A stretch of 64,000 nucleotides of DNA from positions 62,001 through 126,000 of the forward strand of contig JAYRSJ010000010.1 in the NCBI GenBank assembly GCA_041920215.1, written 5' to 3'. A model generated the notes under the pieces. The model was not told where the DNA came from. It saw only the letters and a list, made by a program, of their open reading frames with translations, and did not search any database. Position 1 is the first letter of the stretch. The number at the start of each line of letters is the position of its first letter. The position numbers were made by a program, and so were the translations under genes. This stretch comes from JAYRSJ01 sp041920215. Its GTDB lineage: Bacteria > Pseudomonadota > Gammaproteobacteria > Burkholderiales > Burkholderiaceae_C. Positions 34,635 through 44,503 of this stretch are shown in pieces.

Positions 34635-35151
34635 TCGCAACAAGCATCTGGGTCTGGCCCTGTTGCTCGCCGGGCTGGCCCTGCCGGCGCTGGCGCAAAG
34701 CAGCAATGGCGCCACCGGCGCGGCGGGCGCCGCCATCGGCCAGGGGCCGGGCTACCACGATCCGCGCAGCCCCTTCAAACCGCTGCAGGAGCGCGAGGGC
34801 GTGGTCTCCTGGCCGCTGCTGGCCTCGGTGACCGTCAAGCTGGAGAACAAGCGCATGGTGCCGACTTTCCCCGGCACGGTGCAGGCGCTGGACAAGCAGA
34901 AGGTCAAGGTGCAGGGCTTCATGCTGCCGCTGGAGCCGGGCGACAAGCAAAGGCATTTCCTGCTGTCGGCCGTACCCACCAGCTGCAATTTCTGCACCCC
35001 GGCCGGGCCGGAGGGCCTGATCGAGGTGCGCAGCAAGAATCCGGTGCGCTACACGCTGGAGCCGGTGACGGTGGAGGGGCAGATGGCGGTGCTCAAGAGC
35101 GACCCCTACGGCCTGTTCTACCGGGTGACCGAGGCGCAGCAGACCGAGTAA
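34624..35151 (+). CDS. DUF3299 domain-containing periplasmic protein
   Basis: The 175-residue protein has a signal peptide (LGLALLLAGLALPALAQ) and a DUF3299 domain at about 60-170. Visible features are VTVKLENKRMVPTFPGTVQA, KVQGFMLPLEPGD, a CNFC motif in AVPTSCNFCTPAGPEG, and GQMAVLKSDPYGLFYRV. DUF3299 proteins accompany MacB-like ABC genes in other proteobacteria and are sometimes zinc-regulated. The CxxC pair could bind metal or form a disulfide. The molecular role is unknown. Confidence 0.82.
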   Translation: MSTDRNKHLGLALLLAGLALPALAQSSNGATGAAGAAIGQGPGYHDPRSPFKPLQEREGVVSWPLLASVTVKLENKRMVPTFPGTVQALDKQKVKVQGFMLPLEPGDKQRHFLLSAVPTSCNFCTPAGPEGLIEVRSKNPVRYTLEPVTVEGQMAVLKSDPYGLFYRVTEAQQTE

Positions 35152-35156
35152 GCTCT

Positions 35157-35178
35157 GTCGGCCGCGCCCGCTGCCGAC
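35157..35178. terminator. Hairpin between convergent DUF3299 and pdxH genes
   Basis: GTCGGC pairs with GCCGAC around a ten-base GC-rich loop. It fills the 31-base gap between the two convergent stop codons. It lacks a T run, so termination strength is uncertain. Confidence 0.35.
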
Positions 35179-35182
35179 GCAC

Positions 35183-35824
35183 TCAGGGTGCCAGGCGCTC
35201 GCGCAGCCATTGCCCGTCGGGCTGCAGCAGGTAGCTGATGCGGTCGTGCAGGCGCGAGCGGCGACCCTGCCAGAACTCCCAGCGGTCCGGGGCCAGTCGA
35301 TAGCCGCCCCAGTGCGGCGGCCGGACCGGATTGAGACCGTGCTGCAGCGCGGCCTTGGCCGCATTGGCGACCAGCACCGCGCGCGAGCTGATCACCTGGC
35401 TTTGCGGCGAGGCCCAGGCGCCCAGGCGCGAGTCCAGCGGGCGGGACTGGAAATAAGCGTCAGACTGCGCGTCCTCGACCTTCTCGACCCGGCCCTCGAT
35501 GCGCACCACCCGTTCCAGCTCCACCCAGTGGAACTGCAGGGCGGCAAACGGCATGCCCGCCAGTTCGCGGCCCTTGCGGCTGGCATAGTTTGTGTACCAG
35601 ACGATGCCGCGCTCGTCATAGTCCTTGATCAGCACGACCCGGGTCGACGGCCGGCCGTCGGCGCCCACCGTGGCCACCGTCATCGCGTTCGGCTCGGGTA
35701 ACTCGGCCTGCAGGGCCTGTTCCAGCCACAGTCTGAATTGATCGATGGGGCGCTCGGCGGTATGGGTTTCGTCCAGTTCGCCCTGCTCGTAGCTCTTGCG
35801 CAGATCAGCCAGTTTCTTGTCCAT
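35183..35824 (-). CDS. pdxH: Pyridoxamine 5'-phosphate oxidase
   Basis: FMN enzyme that oxidises pyridoxine or pyridoxamine 5'-phosphate to pyridoxal 5'-phosphate, the cofactor used by GlyA and the aminotransferase encoded here. The 213 residues show NAMTVATVGADGRPSTRVVL, KDYDERGIVWYTNYASRKG, the LDSRLGAWASPQSQVI stretch, and the C-terminal signature PPHWGGYRLAPDRWEFWQG with RRSRLHDRI. Full length, with its own start, and convergent with the DUF3299 gene. Confidence 0.97.
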   Translation of the reverse strand: MDKKLADLRKSYEQGELDETHTAERPIDQFRLWLEQALQAELPEPNAMTVATVGADGRPSTRVVLIKDYDERGIVWYTNYASRKGRELAGMPFAALQFHWVELERVVRIEGRVEKVEDAQSDAYFQSRPLDSRLGAWASPQSQVISSRAVLVANAAKAALQHGLNPVRPPHWGGYRLAPDRWEFWQGRRSRLHDRISYLLQPDGQWLRERLAP

Positions 35825-35961
35825 GGCCTGAAGTATCGGTCCTGGCGGTAGAAAACCTTAGGTAGAGGCCCCAGTGGTGCGTTGTGCGTACGCTGGGCAT
35901 CCTGCCAGCATGGCCGGTACAAGACGGTACAAGGCCATGCCCAGAACCCATCGCTCACATC

Positions 35962-36579
35962 ATGACCCCACGTGCTGCAATCGTCGTTCTGGCTGCCGGT
36001 CGCGGGATCCGCTTTCGCGGCGCCGGCCATAAGCTGTCGCAGGCGCTGGGCGACGAGACGGTGCTGAGCCAAACCATCAAGAACGCCATCGCCACCGGCC
36101 TGCGTGTGGTGGTTGTCAGCAACATGGCGCTGCAGGGCAGTGTGCGTGATCTGGTGGCGGCGCGGGACATTGCGCTGATGGCCGATGTCGATGCCAGGGG
36201 ACGCGCGCTGCCGGTGGGCATGGGGCATTCGATCGCGGCCGGCGTGGCGGCCAGCGGTGATGCCGATGGCTGGCTCATCGTGCCCGGCGACATGCCGCTG
36301 CTGAAGCCGGCCAGCATGCAGGCGGTGGCTCAGGCCTTGAGCCAGTATCCGGTGGCCTATGCCCAGTACCGCGGCCAGCGCGGCCATCCGGTGGGTTTCA
36401 GCGCCGAGCTGTACTCCGAGCTGGTGGATCTGCAGGGTGACGAGGGCGCCCGGCGCATCGTCGCCCGCTACCCTTCAGTCGCGGTCGAGCTTGACGATCC
36501 TGGCGTGCTGGTCGATGTGGATACCGAGGCCGATCTGGCCCAGCTGCAGCAGGAACTAGCCAAAGTCCAGCTCGGCTAG
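35962..36579 (+). CDS. MobA/MocA-like nucleotidyltransferase
   Basis: A 205-residue NTP-transferase-fold protein. The nucleotide loop is IVVLAAGRGIRFRGAGHKL, followed by GLRVVVVSNMALQ, the metal-binding WLIVPGDMPLLKPASM, and a GHPVGFSAELYSELVDL substrate segment. The closest functional type is molybdenum cofactor cytidylyl- or guanylyltransferase, which would fit the tungstate/molybdate theme, but the substrate cannot be fixed. The ATG at 35962 is preferred to an upstream GTG (35884) because homology begins there. The 3' end overlaps chaC by 24 bases, tail to tail. Confidence 0.8.
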   Translation: MTPRAAIVVLAAGRGIRFRGAGHKLSQALGDETVLSQTIKNAIATGLRVVVVSNMALQGSVRDLVAARDIALMADVDARGRALPVGMGHSIAAGVAASGDADGWLIVPGDMPLLKPASMQAVAQALSQYPVAYAQYRGQRGHPVGFSAELYSELVDLQGDEGARRIVARYPSVAVELDDPGVLVDVDTEADLAQLQQELAKVQLG

Positions 36580-37167
36580 GCCCCGGCCGAGGCTCAGCTG
36601 CTGCTCCAGGCGCCGGTCGTGGATGCCGTGCTCGCGCAGGGCCTGCACTGTTGCGGCGACATAGTCCAGCGTGCTGCCATAGCGGCCGCGGGCATGCTGG
36701 AACACATGGCGCAGCTGCTGCTCATCCAGCGGCGGCACGCAGCTGGGGCTGCGGCGGCACAGCGTGAAGGCCAGCGCCCAGCCCAGCGGCCGGCCGTCCA
36801 GCCCGCGGCAGGGCAGCCAGCGCGGCGTGTAGACATTGCTGACCATCTCGCGCGCCCAGACCTGGCCCAGCACCGCCGCCGCCTCGGCGGCCGCCACGGT
36901 ATAGAGCAGGCCGGTACAGCTGCCGCCCGCCACCAGGGCCGCCACCAGGCCGGGTTGCTCGGGGCTGCCGCGGTAGAGCTGGGAGCGCATGCGCAGCGCA
37001 CGATGAAAGCCATGCACCCGTGCCGGCTGGCGGCTCTCGAACGCGAACTCCGGCCGCCAGATCAGCGAGCCGTAGGCAAACAGCCGCAGCTGCGGCCCGC
37101 GCTGCGGGTGCTGCCGCAGATCGCGCAAGGCCTGATGCAGCGCGGTGGGGGCGGGGGAGTCGTGCAT
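36556..37167 (-). CDS. chaC: Glutathione-specific gamma-glutamylcyclotransferase, ChaC family
   Basis: Breaks glutathione into 5-oxoproline and Cys-Gly in the cytoplasm. The 203-residue protein has the nucleotide-like substrate loop LFAYGSLIWRPEF, then RVHGFHRALRMRSQLYRGSP, PGLVAALVAGGSCTGLLYTV, REMVSNVYTPRWLP, and an aromatic YVAATVQALREHGI helix. Start at 37167 (MHDSPAP); the long open frame upstream is antisense to edd and not counted. Its product 5-oxoproline is the substrate of the 5-oxoprolinase encoded at 8395-12054. Confidence 0.92.
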   Translation of the reverse strand: MHDSPAPTALHQALRDLRQHPQRGPQLRLFAYGSLIWRPEFAFESRQPARVHGFHRALRMRSQLYRGSPEQPGLVAALVAGGSCTGLLYTVAAAEAAAVLGQVWAREMVSNVYTPRWLPCRGLDGRPLGWALAFTLCRRSPSCVPPLDEQQLRHVFQHARGRYGSTLDYVAATVQALREHGIHDRRLEQQLSLGRGLAELDFG

Positions 37168-37234
37168 GCATCGGCATGCTGCCACAGGGGCGGCCGCTTG
37201 TTCCCCGGCTGTAACCCCGGCCCGGTCTTGCTGA

Positions 37235-37249
37235 TGTAATATGGTTACC
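37235..37249 (+). promoter_or_regulatory. HexR-like operator upstream of edd
   Basis: TGTAATATGGTTACC matches the HexR inverted repeat (TGTAAT-N3-ATTACA type) at most positions and lies 35 bases before the edd start. A second TTACA half-site occurs in GAGTTACATC (37265-37274), inside a small GGCGA/TCGCC hairpin. HexR senses KDPG and represses edd-eda in many proteobacteria; no hexR gene is in the window. Confidence 0.5.
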
Positions 37250-37284
37250 GATTCTGAATAGGGCGAGTTACATCGCCAAAGCGC

Positions 37285-39102
<1,818 letters not shown>

Positions 39103-39109
39103 GCCCCCG

Positions 39110-39739
39110 ATGAGCAAGGACACCCTCAGCCTGGCCAGCCACGGCCCCGTCATTCCGGTCATCGTGATCCAGCGCCTGCAGGACGCGGTGCCCCTGGCCC
39201 AGGCCCTGGTGGCCGGCGGGGTCAGGGTGCTGGAGGTGACGCTGCGCACCCCGGTGGCGCTGCCGGCCATCGAGGCCATCGCCCGCGCGGTGCCCGATGC
39301 CATCGTCGGCGCCGGCACGCTGCGCAGCGCGGCCGATGTCCGGGCCGCCCGCGATGCCGGCTGCCGTTTCGGCGTCAGCCCCGGCTTCACCGAGGCGATA
39401 GGCGCGGCCTGCCGCGAGCAGGGTCTGCCGCTGCTGCCGGGCGTCTCGACCGCCAGCGAGGTGATGCAGGCCAATGCGGCCGGCTACAGCTTTCTGAAGC
39501 TGTTCCCGGCGGTGGCGGTCGGCGGCCTCAATCTGCTCAAGGCCCTGGCCGGCCCGTTTCCGGATGTGGCTTTCTGCCCCACCGGCGGCATCTCGCTGGA
39601 GAGCGCGCCGCAGTTCCTGGCCCTGCCCAATGTGCGGGTCTGCGGCGGTTCCTGGCTGACGCCGCAGGACGCGCTGGAGCAGGGCGACTGGGCCCGCATC
39701 ACCCGCCTGGCCGCCGAGGCGCAGGCGCTGCGGGCCTGA
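39110..39739 (+). CDS. eda: KDPG aldolase (bifunctional 4-hydroxy-2-oxoglutarate / KDPG aldolase)
   Basis: Cleaves KDPG to pyruvate and glyceraldehyde 3-phosphate, completing the Entner-Doudoroff pathway. The 209-residue TIM-barrel protein has RVLEVTLRTPVALPAIEAIA with the catalytic Glu, VGAGTLRSAADVRAARDAG, SPGFTEAIGAACREQGLP, and the Schiff-base lysine in AAGYSFLKLFPAVAVGG. It then has CPTGGISLESAPQFL and CGGSWLTP. Co-transcribed with edd. Confidence 0.98.
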   Translation: MSKDTLSLASHGPVIPVIVIQRLQDAVPLAQALVAGGVRVLEVTLRTPVALPAIEAIARAVPDAIVGAGTLRSAADVRAARDAGCRFGVSPGFTEAIGAACREQGLPLLPGVSTASEVMQANAAGYSFLKLFPAVAVGGLNLLKALAGPFPDVAFCPTGGISLESAPQFLALPNVRVCGGSWLTPQDALEQGDWARITRLAAEAQALRA

Positions 39740-39761
39740 GCCGCGGGGCCACGGCGGCGCC

Positions 39762-40310
39762 TCACTTCAGCTCGAACACCAGGCAGGTGGTGCTGGCGTG
39801 GGCATAGAGCTTGCCGTCATGCCCGACCAGCCTGGCTTCGGCGGTGGCCACCTGCCGGCCTGAGTGCGTGACCGTGCCGATCGCACGCACCCGCGGCACC
39901 TGGGCATTCAGGGCCCGCACCAGATTGACCTTGAACTCCAGCGTCGTGTAGCCGCGCCCCTGGGGCATCACCGTGTGCACCGCGCAGCCCAGCGCCGAAT
40001 CCAGCAGGGTGGCGAACCAGCCGCCATGCACGCTGCCCAGCGGGTTGTAGTGGCGCAGCAGCGGCTGGCCCTGGAACACCGCCTCGCCCTCGCGCACCGA
40101 GATCAGCGTGAAGTCCAGGGTCTGGGCGATATGCGGCGGCGGCAGCTCGCCGTCCAGCATGGCCTGCATCTGTTGCAGCCCGGTTCGGCTGCGCACCTGC
40201 ACCGGGCTGGCCAGGCCGGGTGCCAGCAGGCGCTGGCGCACCGCGGCCTCCTCGTCCAGCCATTGCTGCAGCAGGTCTTGCTCGGGGGGCTTGTGCTCTG
40301 GCTCGCTCAT
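39762..40310 (-). CDS. PaaI-family hotdog thioesterase
   Basis: The 182-residue protein has a PaaI/YigI-type hotdog domain after a charged N-terminal 50 residues. It contains HYNPLGSVHGGWFATLLDSA, where the HGGW turn and the following Asp form the active site, and GYTTLEFKVNLVRALNAQVP. The likely reaction is hydrolysis of an acyl- or aryl-CoA; the substrate is unknown. Convergent with eda and divergent from the CAT-like gene. Confidence 0.85.
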   Translation of the reverse strand: MSEPEHKPPEQDLLQQWLDEEAAVRQRLLAPGLASPVQVRSRTGLQQMQAMLDGELPPPHIAQTLDFTLISVREGEAVFQGQPLLRHYNPLGSVHGGWFATLLDSALGCAVHTVMPQGRGYTTLEFKVNLVRALNAQVPRVRAIGTVTHSGRQVATAEARLVGHDGKLYAHASTTCLVFELK

Positions 40311-40401
40311 GATGTCCTTTCAGGCAGGCAGTGGACGCGCAGCATGCCAGTTCTTGCGCCCGGCCGCTGGCACGCGGGCGACTCGCGGCTAGGATGCGCC
40401 G

Positions 40402-41055
40402 ATGCACTATCTGGACCTGACTTCGTGGCCACGGCGCGCCGCCTTCGAGCATTTCCGCCGGCTCGCCCATCCCTATTTCAATACCTGTGTACGGGTCGAC
40501 ATCACGGCCCTGCTGCAGCGCCTGGCTGCCGAGCCGATGCCGGGCCTGACGCCCTGGCTGGCCTACCACCATGCGGCGCTCGGCGCCGCCAACAGCGTCG
40601 AGGCCTTCCGCTACCAGCTGGAGGGCGAGCGGGTGCGGGTGCACCCCCGCATCGATGGCAGCAGCACGGTGCTGCGCAGCGATCGGAGCTTCGGCTTCGT
40701 CACGCTGGCCTACCGGGACTCGCTGGCCGAGTTCGTCGCCACCGCAGCGCCGGCGCTGCAGGCGGCGCGGCAGGGCAGCGGCGCAGCCGGCCTGGGGCCG
40801 CCCGGCCCTGAGGACGCTGTGATGCACATGACCACCACGCCCTGGTTCGCCTTCAGCAGCTTCTCGCATCCGCGTGCTGCAGGTGGCCAGGACAGCGTGG
40901 CCAAGCTGGCCTTCGGCAAGTTCGAGCGCGAGGCGCACAGCGAGCGCGTCAGCATGCCGGTGGCGCTGGAGGTGCACCATGCGTTGATGGACGGCTGGCA
41001 TGTGGGGCAGTTCTACCAGGCCCTGCAGCAGCGGCTGGACGCTGCATGTCGCTGA
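40402..41055 (+). CDS. Chloramphenicol acetyltransferase-like protein
   Basis: CoA-dependent acyltransferase of the CAT (catA) fold, 217 residues, the normal length. The N-terminal WPRRAAFEHFRRLAHPYFNT and the C-terminal catalytic motif LEVHHALMDGWHVGQFYQ (HHxxxDG) are clear, with FAFSSFSHP in the substrate region. Chromosomal homologues of this type often do not confer resistance, so the natural substrate is open. The next gene overlaps its end by ten bases. Base composition matches the surroundings, with no sign of recent transfer. Confidence 0.85.
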   Translation: MHYLDLTSWPRRAAFEHFRRLAHPYFNTCVRVDITALLQRLAAEPMPGLTPWLAYHHAALGAANSVEAFRYQLEGERVRVHPRIDGSSTVLRSDRSFGFVTLAYRDSLAEFVATAAPALQAARQGSGAAGLGPPGPEDAVMHMTTTPWFAFSSFSHPRAAGGQDSVAKLAFGKFEREAHSERVSMPVALEVHHALMDGWHVGQFYQALQQRLDAACR

Positions 41056-42371
41056 GCTATTACCGGGCCACGGCGGCGGCGGCCGGCCATCCGCCGCTGG
41101 CGCCCTCATCCAGCCGGGCGGCCGAGCCCGCGGTCGAGCTGGCCATCATCGGCGGCGGCTTCGCCGGCCTGGCCAGCGCCTGTGCGCTGCAGCAGCGCGG
41201 CCTGCGCTCGCTGGCGGTGCTGGAGGCCCAGGCCCTGGGCCATGGCGCCTCGGGCCGCAACGGCGGTTTCGTGTTCGGCGGCTACAGCCTGGACCCGGCC
41301 GCGCTGCTGCGTCAGCTGGGGCCGACCGCGGCCCGCTCGCTCTATGCGCTGACGCGCGAGGCGGTGGGCCTGATACGCGGCCGCATCGAGGCCCAGGGCC
41401 TGGCCTGCGACAAGATCGAGGGCGGCGCGCTGCTGGCCGACTGGTTCGACACCCCGGCCTCGCGGCGGCGCCTGGCGGACCAGGCCCGTCTGCTGCGCGA
41501 GCAGTTCGGCGTGCACTGGGAGGCGGTGGCGCCGGCCCAGCTGCGCGACTGGCTGCAGACCGAGCGCTATGGCGGCGGCCTGCTGGAGCGCGATGCCTTT
41601 CACTTCCATCCGCTCAAATACGCCCAGGCCCTGGGCCGGCTGATCGAGCAGCAGGGCGGGGCGGTGCACGAGCACAGCGCGGTCACGCGCATCGAGCGCC
41701 TGGGCGGCGCGGCCCAGGGCGGGCGCGGGGGCTTTCGCCTGCACACCGCCCAGGGCGCCAGCCTGCGCGCCGCGCAGCTGCTGGTGGCCGGAGGCGGCTA
41801 TCTGCAGGGCCTGCTGCCGGCCCTGGAGGCAGCCCGGCTGCCGATCGCCACCTATGTGATGGTGAGCGAGCCGCTGGCGCCGGCGCTGAACCCGCTGCGC
41901 ACGGCGGCGGCCGTCTACGACAACCGCTTTGCCTTCGACTACTACCGGCGCCTGACCGACCAGCGCCTGCTCTGGGGCGGGCGCATCTCGATCCGCGAGC
42001 GCGAGCCGCGGCGCATCGCGGCCCTGCTCAAGCGCGACCTGCTCAAGGTCTATCCGCAGCTGGCCGGGCTGCGAATCGACCATGCCTGGGGCGGCCTGAT
42101 GAGCTATGCCCGCCACCAGATGCCGCAAATCGGCCAGCTGGCGCCGGGCCTGTGGTTCGCCCAGGCCTTCGGCGGCCATGGTGTGGCACCCACCACCGCG
42201 GCCGGCGAGCTGCTGGCCGATGCGATCAGCGGCCGGCAGGCGCTGCCCGAGGCCTTGGCGCGCTACGGCCTGACACCGGTCTTCGGCCGCCTGGGGCTGC
42301 TGGCGGCCCAGGCCCGCTACAGCTGGGCCGAGCTGAACGACTGGTGGGCCGATCCGCGCCACACGGCCTGA
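41046..42371 (+). CDS. FAD-dependent amine/amino-acid oxidoreductase (DAO family)
   Basis: Flavoprotein of 441 residues in the DadA/PuuB group. The FAD dinucleotide motif is VELAIIGGGFAGLASACALQ, followed by GHGASGRNGGFVFGGYSLDP, characteristic of gamma-glutamylputrescine oxidase-like enzymes, and a C-terminal FAD loop in FAQAFGGHGVAPTTAAGELL. The substrate is probably an amine or N-methyl amino acid. It overlaps the CAT-like gene, so the two are probably co-expressed; no polyamine pathway genes adjoin. Confidence 0.87.
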   Translation: MSLSYYRATAAAAGHPPLAPSSSRAAEPAVELAIIGGGFAGLASACALQQRGLRSLAVLEAQALGHGASGRNGGFVFGGYSLDPAALLRQLGPTAARSLYALTREAVGLIRGRIEAQGLACDKIEGGALLADWFDTPASRRRLADQARLLREQFGVHWEAVAPAQLRDWLQTERYGGGLLERDAFHFHPLKYAQALGRLIEQQGGAVHEHSAVTRIERLGGAAQGGRGGFRLHTAQGASLRAAQLLVAGGGYLQGLLPALEAARLPIATYVMVSEPLAPALNPLRTAAAVYDNRFAFDYYRRLTDQRLLWGGRISIREREPRRIAALLKRDLLKVYPQLAGLRIDHAWGGLMSYARHQMPQIGQLAPGLWFAQAFGGHGVAPTTAAGELLADAISGRQALPEALARYGLTPVFGRLGLLAAQARYSWAELNDWWADPRHTA

Positions 42372-42408
42372 GCCGCGCCGCCCGCGGGCCGGCCGCTGAT
42401 CACGGCGA

Positions 42409-43176
42409 TCACAGCTCCAGCTCGACGATCACCGGTGCATGGTCGCTGGGGCGCTCGTTCTTGCGCGGCAGCTTGTCGATGACGCAAGACCTGACCCTGG
42501 TCTGCAGCGCCGCCGAGACCAGGATGTGGTCGATGCGCAGGCCCTGGTTCTTGCGGAAGGCCAGGTTGCGGTAGTCCCACCAGCTCCAGCTCTTGGCGGG
42601 CTGCTCGAAGAGCCGGAAGGCGTCGACCAGGCCCAGCTCCAGCAGGGCCTGGAAATGGGCGCGCTCCTCGGGCGTGCAGTGGATCTGGCCGGCCCAGGCC
42701 ACCGGGTCGTAGACATCGCGGTCTTCTGGCGCGATATTGAAGTCGCCCATCAGCACCAGGCGCTCGTGGCGCTGCAGCTCGGTGCCCACCCAGGCGCGCA
42801 GCGCCTGCAGCCAGCCCATCTTGTAGACGAACTTCTCGCTGTCGGGCGCCTGGCCGTTGGGGAAATAGGCGCCAATCACCCGCACGCCGTCCACCGTGCC
42901 GGCGATCACACGGGCCTGCTCGTCGGCCAGGCCGGGGATGTTCTTCAACGGCTCCAGCGCCGGGCTGCGGCTCAGCAGGGCCACGCCGTTATAGGTCTTC
43001 TGGCCGAACCACTGCACCTGGTAGCCGGCATCGCCAATCTCCAGCGCCGGAAACTTGTCGTCGGTCAGCTTGGTCTCCTGCAGCACCAGCGCATCGACCG
43101 GATTGGCCTTGAGCCAGTCCAGCAGCTGGGGCAGGCGCACGGCCAGCGAGTTGACGTTCCAGGTGGCGAGTTTCAT
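42409..43176 (-). CDS. xth: Exodeoxyribonuclease III / AP endonuclease
   Basis: DNA repair nuclease that incises at abasic sites and removes 3' blocking groups. The 255 residues start MKLATWNVNSLAVRLPQLLD, with LVLQETKLTDDKFP (metal-binding Glu), VLMGDFNIAPEDRDVYDP, and the C-terminal LRIDHILVS and SDHAPVIVEL motifs, all complete. Its ATG overlaps the folA stop, so it is the third gene of thyA-folA-xth. Confidence 0.96.
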   Translation of the reverse strand: MKLATWNVNSLAVRLPQLLDWLKANPVDALVLQETKLTDDKFPALEIGDAGYQVQWFGQKTYNGVALLSRSPALEPLKNIPGLADEQARVIAGTVDGVRVIGAYFPNGQAPDSEKFVYKMGWLQALRAWVGTELQRHERLVLMGDFNIAPEDRDVYDPVAWAGQIHCTPEERAHFQALLELGLVDAFRLFEQPAKSWSWWDYRNLAFRKNQGLRIDHILVSAALQTRVRSCVIDKLPRKNERPSDHAPVIVELEL

Positions 43177-43694
43177 GGCTGGGAAGCGGGTTCATGGCGC
43201 TCGTAGCGCACAAAGTGATAGTGCCAGCCGCCCTCCGGGGCCGGGTGGGGGTGGCTGCTGCGCGCGGTCTCGCGGAACTGCGCGCGCGGCCAGGCCGGGA
43301 AGAAGGCATCGGCGCCCTCGAAGACCCGGTCCAGCTCGGTCAGCTCCAGCACATCGGCCTGCGGCAGCGCCAGCGCATAGATCTCGGCGCCGCCGATCAC
43401 GAAGACCTTGTCCTGCGTCGCGCAAGCGGCCAGCGCCTCGGCCAGGCTGGCATGGACCTCGGCGCCGTCCAGCTGCAGGCCGCGTTGCCGGCTCAGCACG
43501 ATATTGCGCCGGCCCGGCAGCGGGCGAAAGCGCGCCGGCAGCGAGTCCCAGGTCTTGCGGCCCATGATCACCGCATGGCCCAGCGTCAAGGCCTTGAAGC
43601 GGGCCATGTCCTCGGGCAGCCGCGCCAGCAGCTCGTTGGCACGACCGATGCCGCCATCGCGGGCCACCGCCGCGATCAGCACCAGCTCGCTCAT
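43173..43694 (-). CDS. folA: Dihydrofolate reductase
   Basis: Reduces dihydrofolate to tetrahydrofolate with NADPH. The 173 residues contain LIAAVARDGGIGRANELLAR, LPEDMARFKALTLGHAVIMG, RKTWDSLPARFRPLPGRRN, VFVIGGAEIYALAL, and a C-terminal WHYHFVRYER. The catalytic acid Asp of the LPEDM segment is present. The normally near-invariant Trp two residues before it (PW or LW in LPW-x-LP) is Ala here (ELLARLP). It is coupled to thyA, whose product it recycles, by an ATGA overlap. Confidence 0.94.
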   Translation of the reverse strand: MSELVLIAAVARDGGIGRANELLARLPEDMARFKALTLGHAVIMGRKTWDSLPARFRPLPGRRNIVLSRQRGLQLDGAEVHASLAEALAACATQDKVFVIGGAEIYALALPQADVLELTELDRVFEGADAFFPAWPRAQFRETARSSHPHPAPEGGWHYHFVRYERHEPASQP

Positions 43695-44503
43695 ACCGCC
43701 ACCGGCGCCTTGATGGCCGGATGGTGCTGGTAGTCCTGCAGCTCGAAATCCTCGAGCTCGTAGTCGAACAGGCTGGCCGGCCGGCGCTTGATCCGCAGCG
43801 TCGGGTAGGCAAAGGGCGTGCGCGCCAGCTGGGTCTGCACCTGCTCGAAGTGGTTGTTGTAGATATGGCAGTCGCCGCCGGTCCAGATGAAGTCGCCCAG
43901 GGCCAGATCGCATTGCTGGGCCAGCATCTGGGTCAGCAGCGCGTAGCTGGCGATATTGAAGGGCACGCCCAGGAAGATGTCGGCGCTGCGCTGGTAGAGC
44001 TGGCAGGAGAGCCGGCCCTCGGCGACATAGAACTGGAAGAAGGCATGGCAGGGCATCAGCGCCATCTGGTCCAGCGCGGCCACATTCCAGGCGCTGACGA
44101 TGATGCGGCGCGAATCGGGGTTGCTGCGCAGCTGCTTGAGTACCTCGGCGATCTGGTCGATATGGCCGCCGTCCGGCTTGGGCCAGCTGCGCCACTGCAC
44201 GCCATAGACCGGCCCCAGATCGCCATCGGCGCGCGCCCATTCGTCCCAGATCGTGCAGCCGCGTTCCTGCAGCCACTTCACATTGCTGTCGCCGCGCAGA
44301 AACCACAGCAGTTCCAGGATGATGCTTTTCAGATGCACCTTCTTGGTGGTCACCAGCGGAAAGCCCTCGTTGAGGTCGAAGCGCATCTGGTGGCCGAACA
44401 CGCTGCGGGTGCCGGTGCCGGTGCGGTCGGTCTTGCTGACGCCCTGCTCATAGACATGGCGCATGAAATCTTCGTACTGGCTGCGGATGGGGCGGGAGCT
44501 CAT
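43691..44503 (-). CDS. thyA: Thymidylate synthase
   Basis: Methylates dUMP to dTMP using methylene-THF and releases dihydrofolate. The 270 residues are close to the E. coli type: DRTGTGTRSVFGHQMRFDL, HLKSIILELLWFLRGDSN, GPVYGVQWRSWPKPDGGHID, the catalytic cysteine in ALMPCHAFFQFYV, and QRSADIFLGVPFNIASYALL. It is first in the thyA-folA-xth operon, which combines dTMP synthesis, folate recycling and DNA repair. Confidence 0.98.
   Translation of the reverse strand: MSSRPIRSQYEDFMRHVYEQGVSKTDRTGTGTRSVFGHQMRFDLNEGFPLVTTKKVHLKSIILELLWFLRGDSNVKWLQERGCTIWDEWARADGDLGPVYGVQWRSWPKPDGGHIDQIAEVLKQLRSNPDSRRIIVSAWNVAALDQMALMPCHAFFQFYVAEGRLSCQLYQRSADIFLGVPFNIASYALLTQMLAQQCDLALGDFIWTGGDCHIYNNHFEQVQTQLARTPFAYPTLRIKRRPASLFDYELEDFELQDYQHHPAIKAPVAV

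Noticed and set aside
40402..41055. Acquired chloramphenicol resistance gene
   Set aside because: Base composition and coding style match the neighbours, there are no mobile-element borders, and the gene is embedded in a chromosomal operon.
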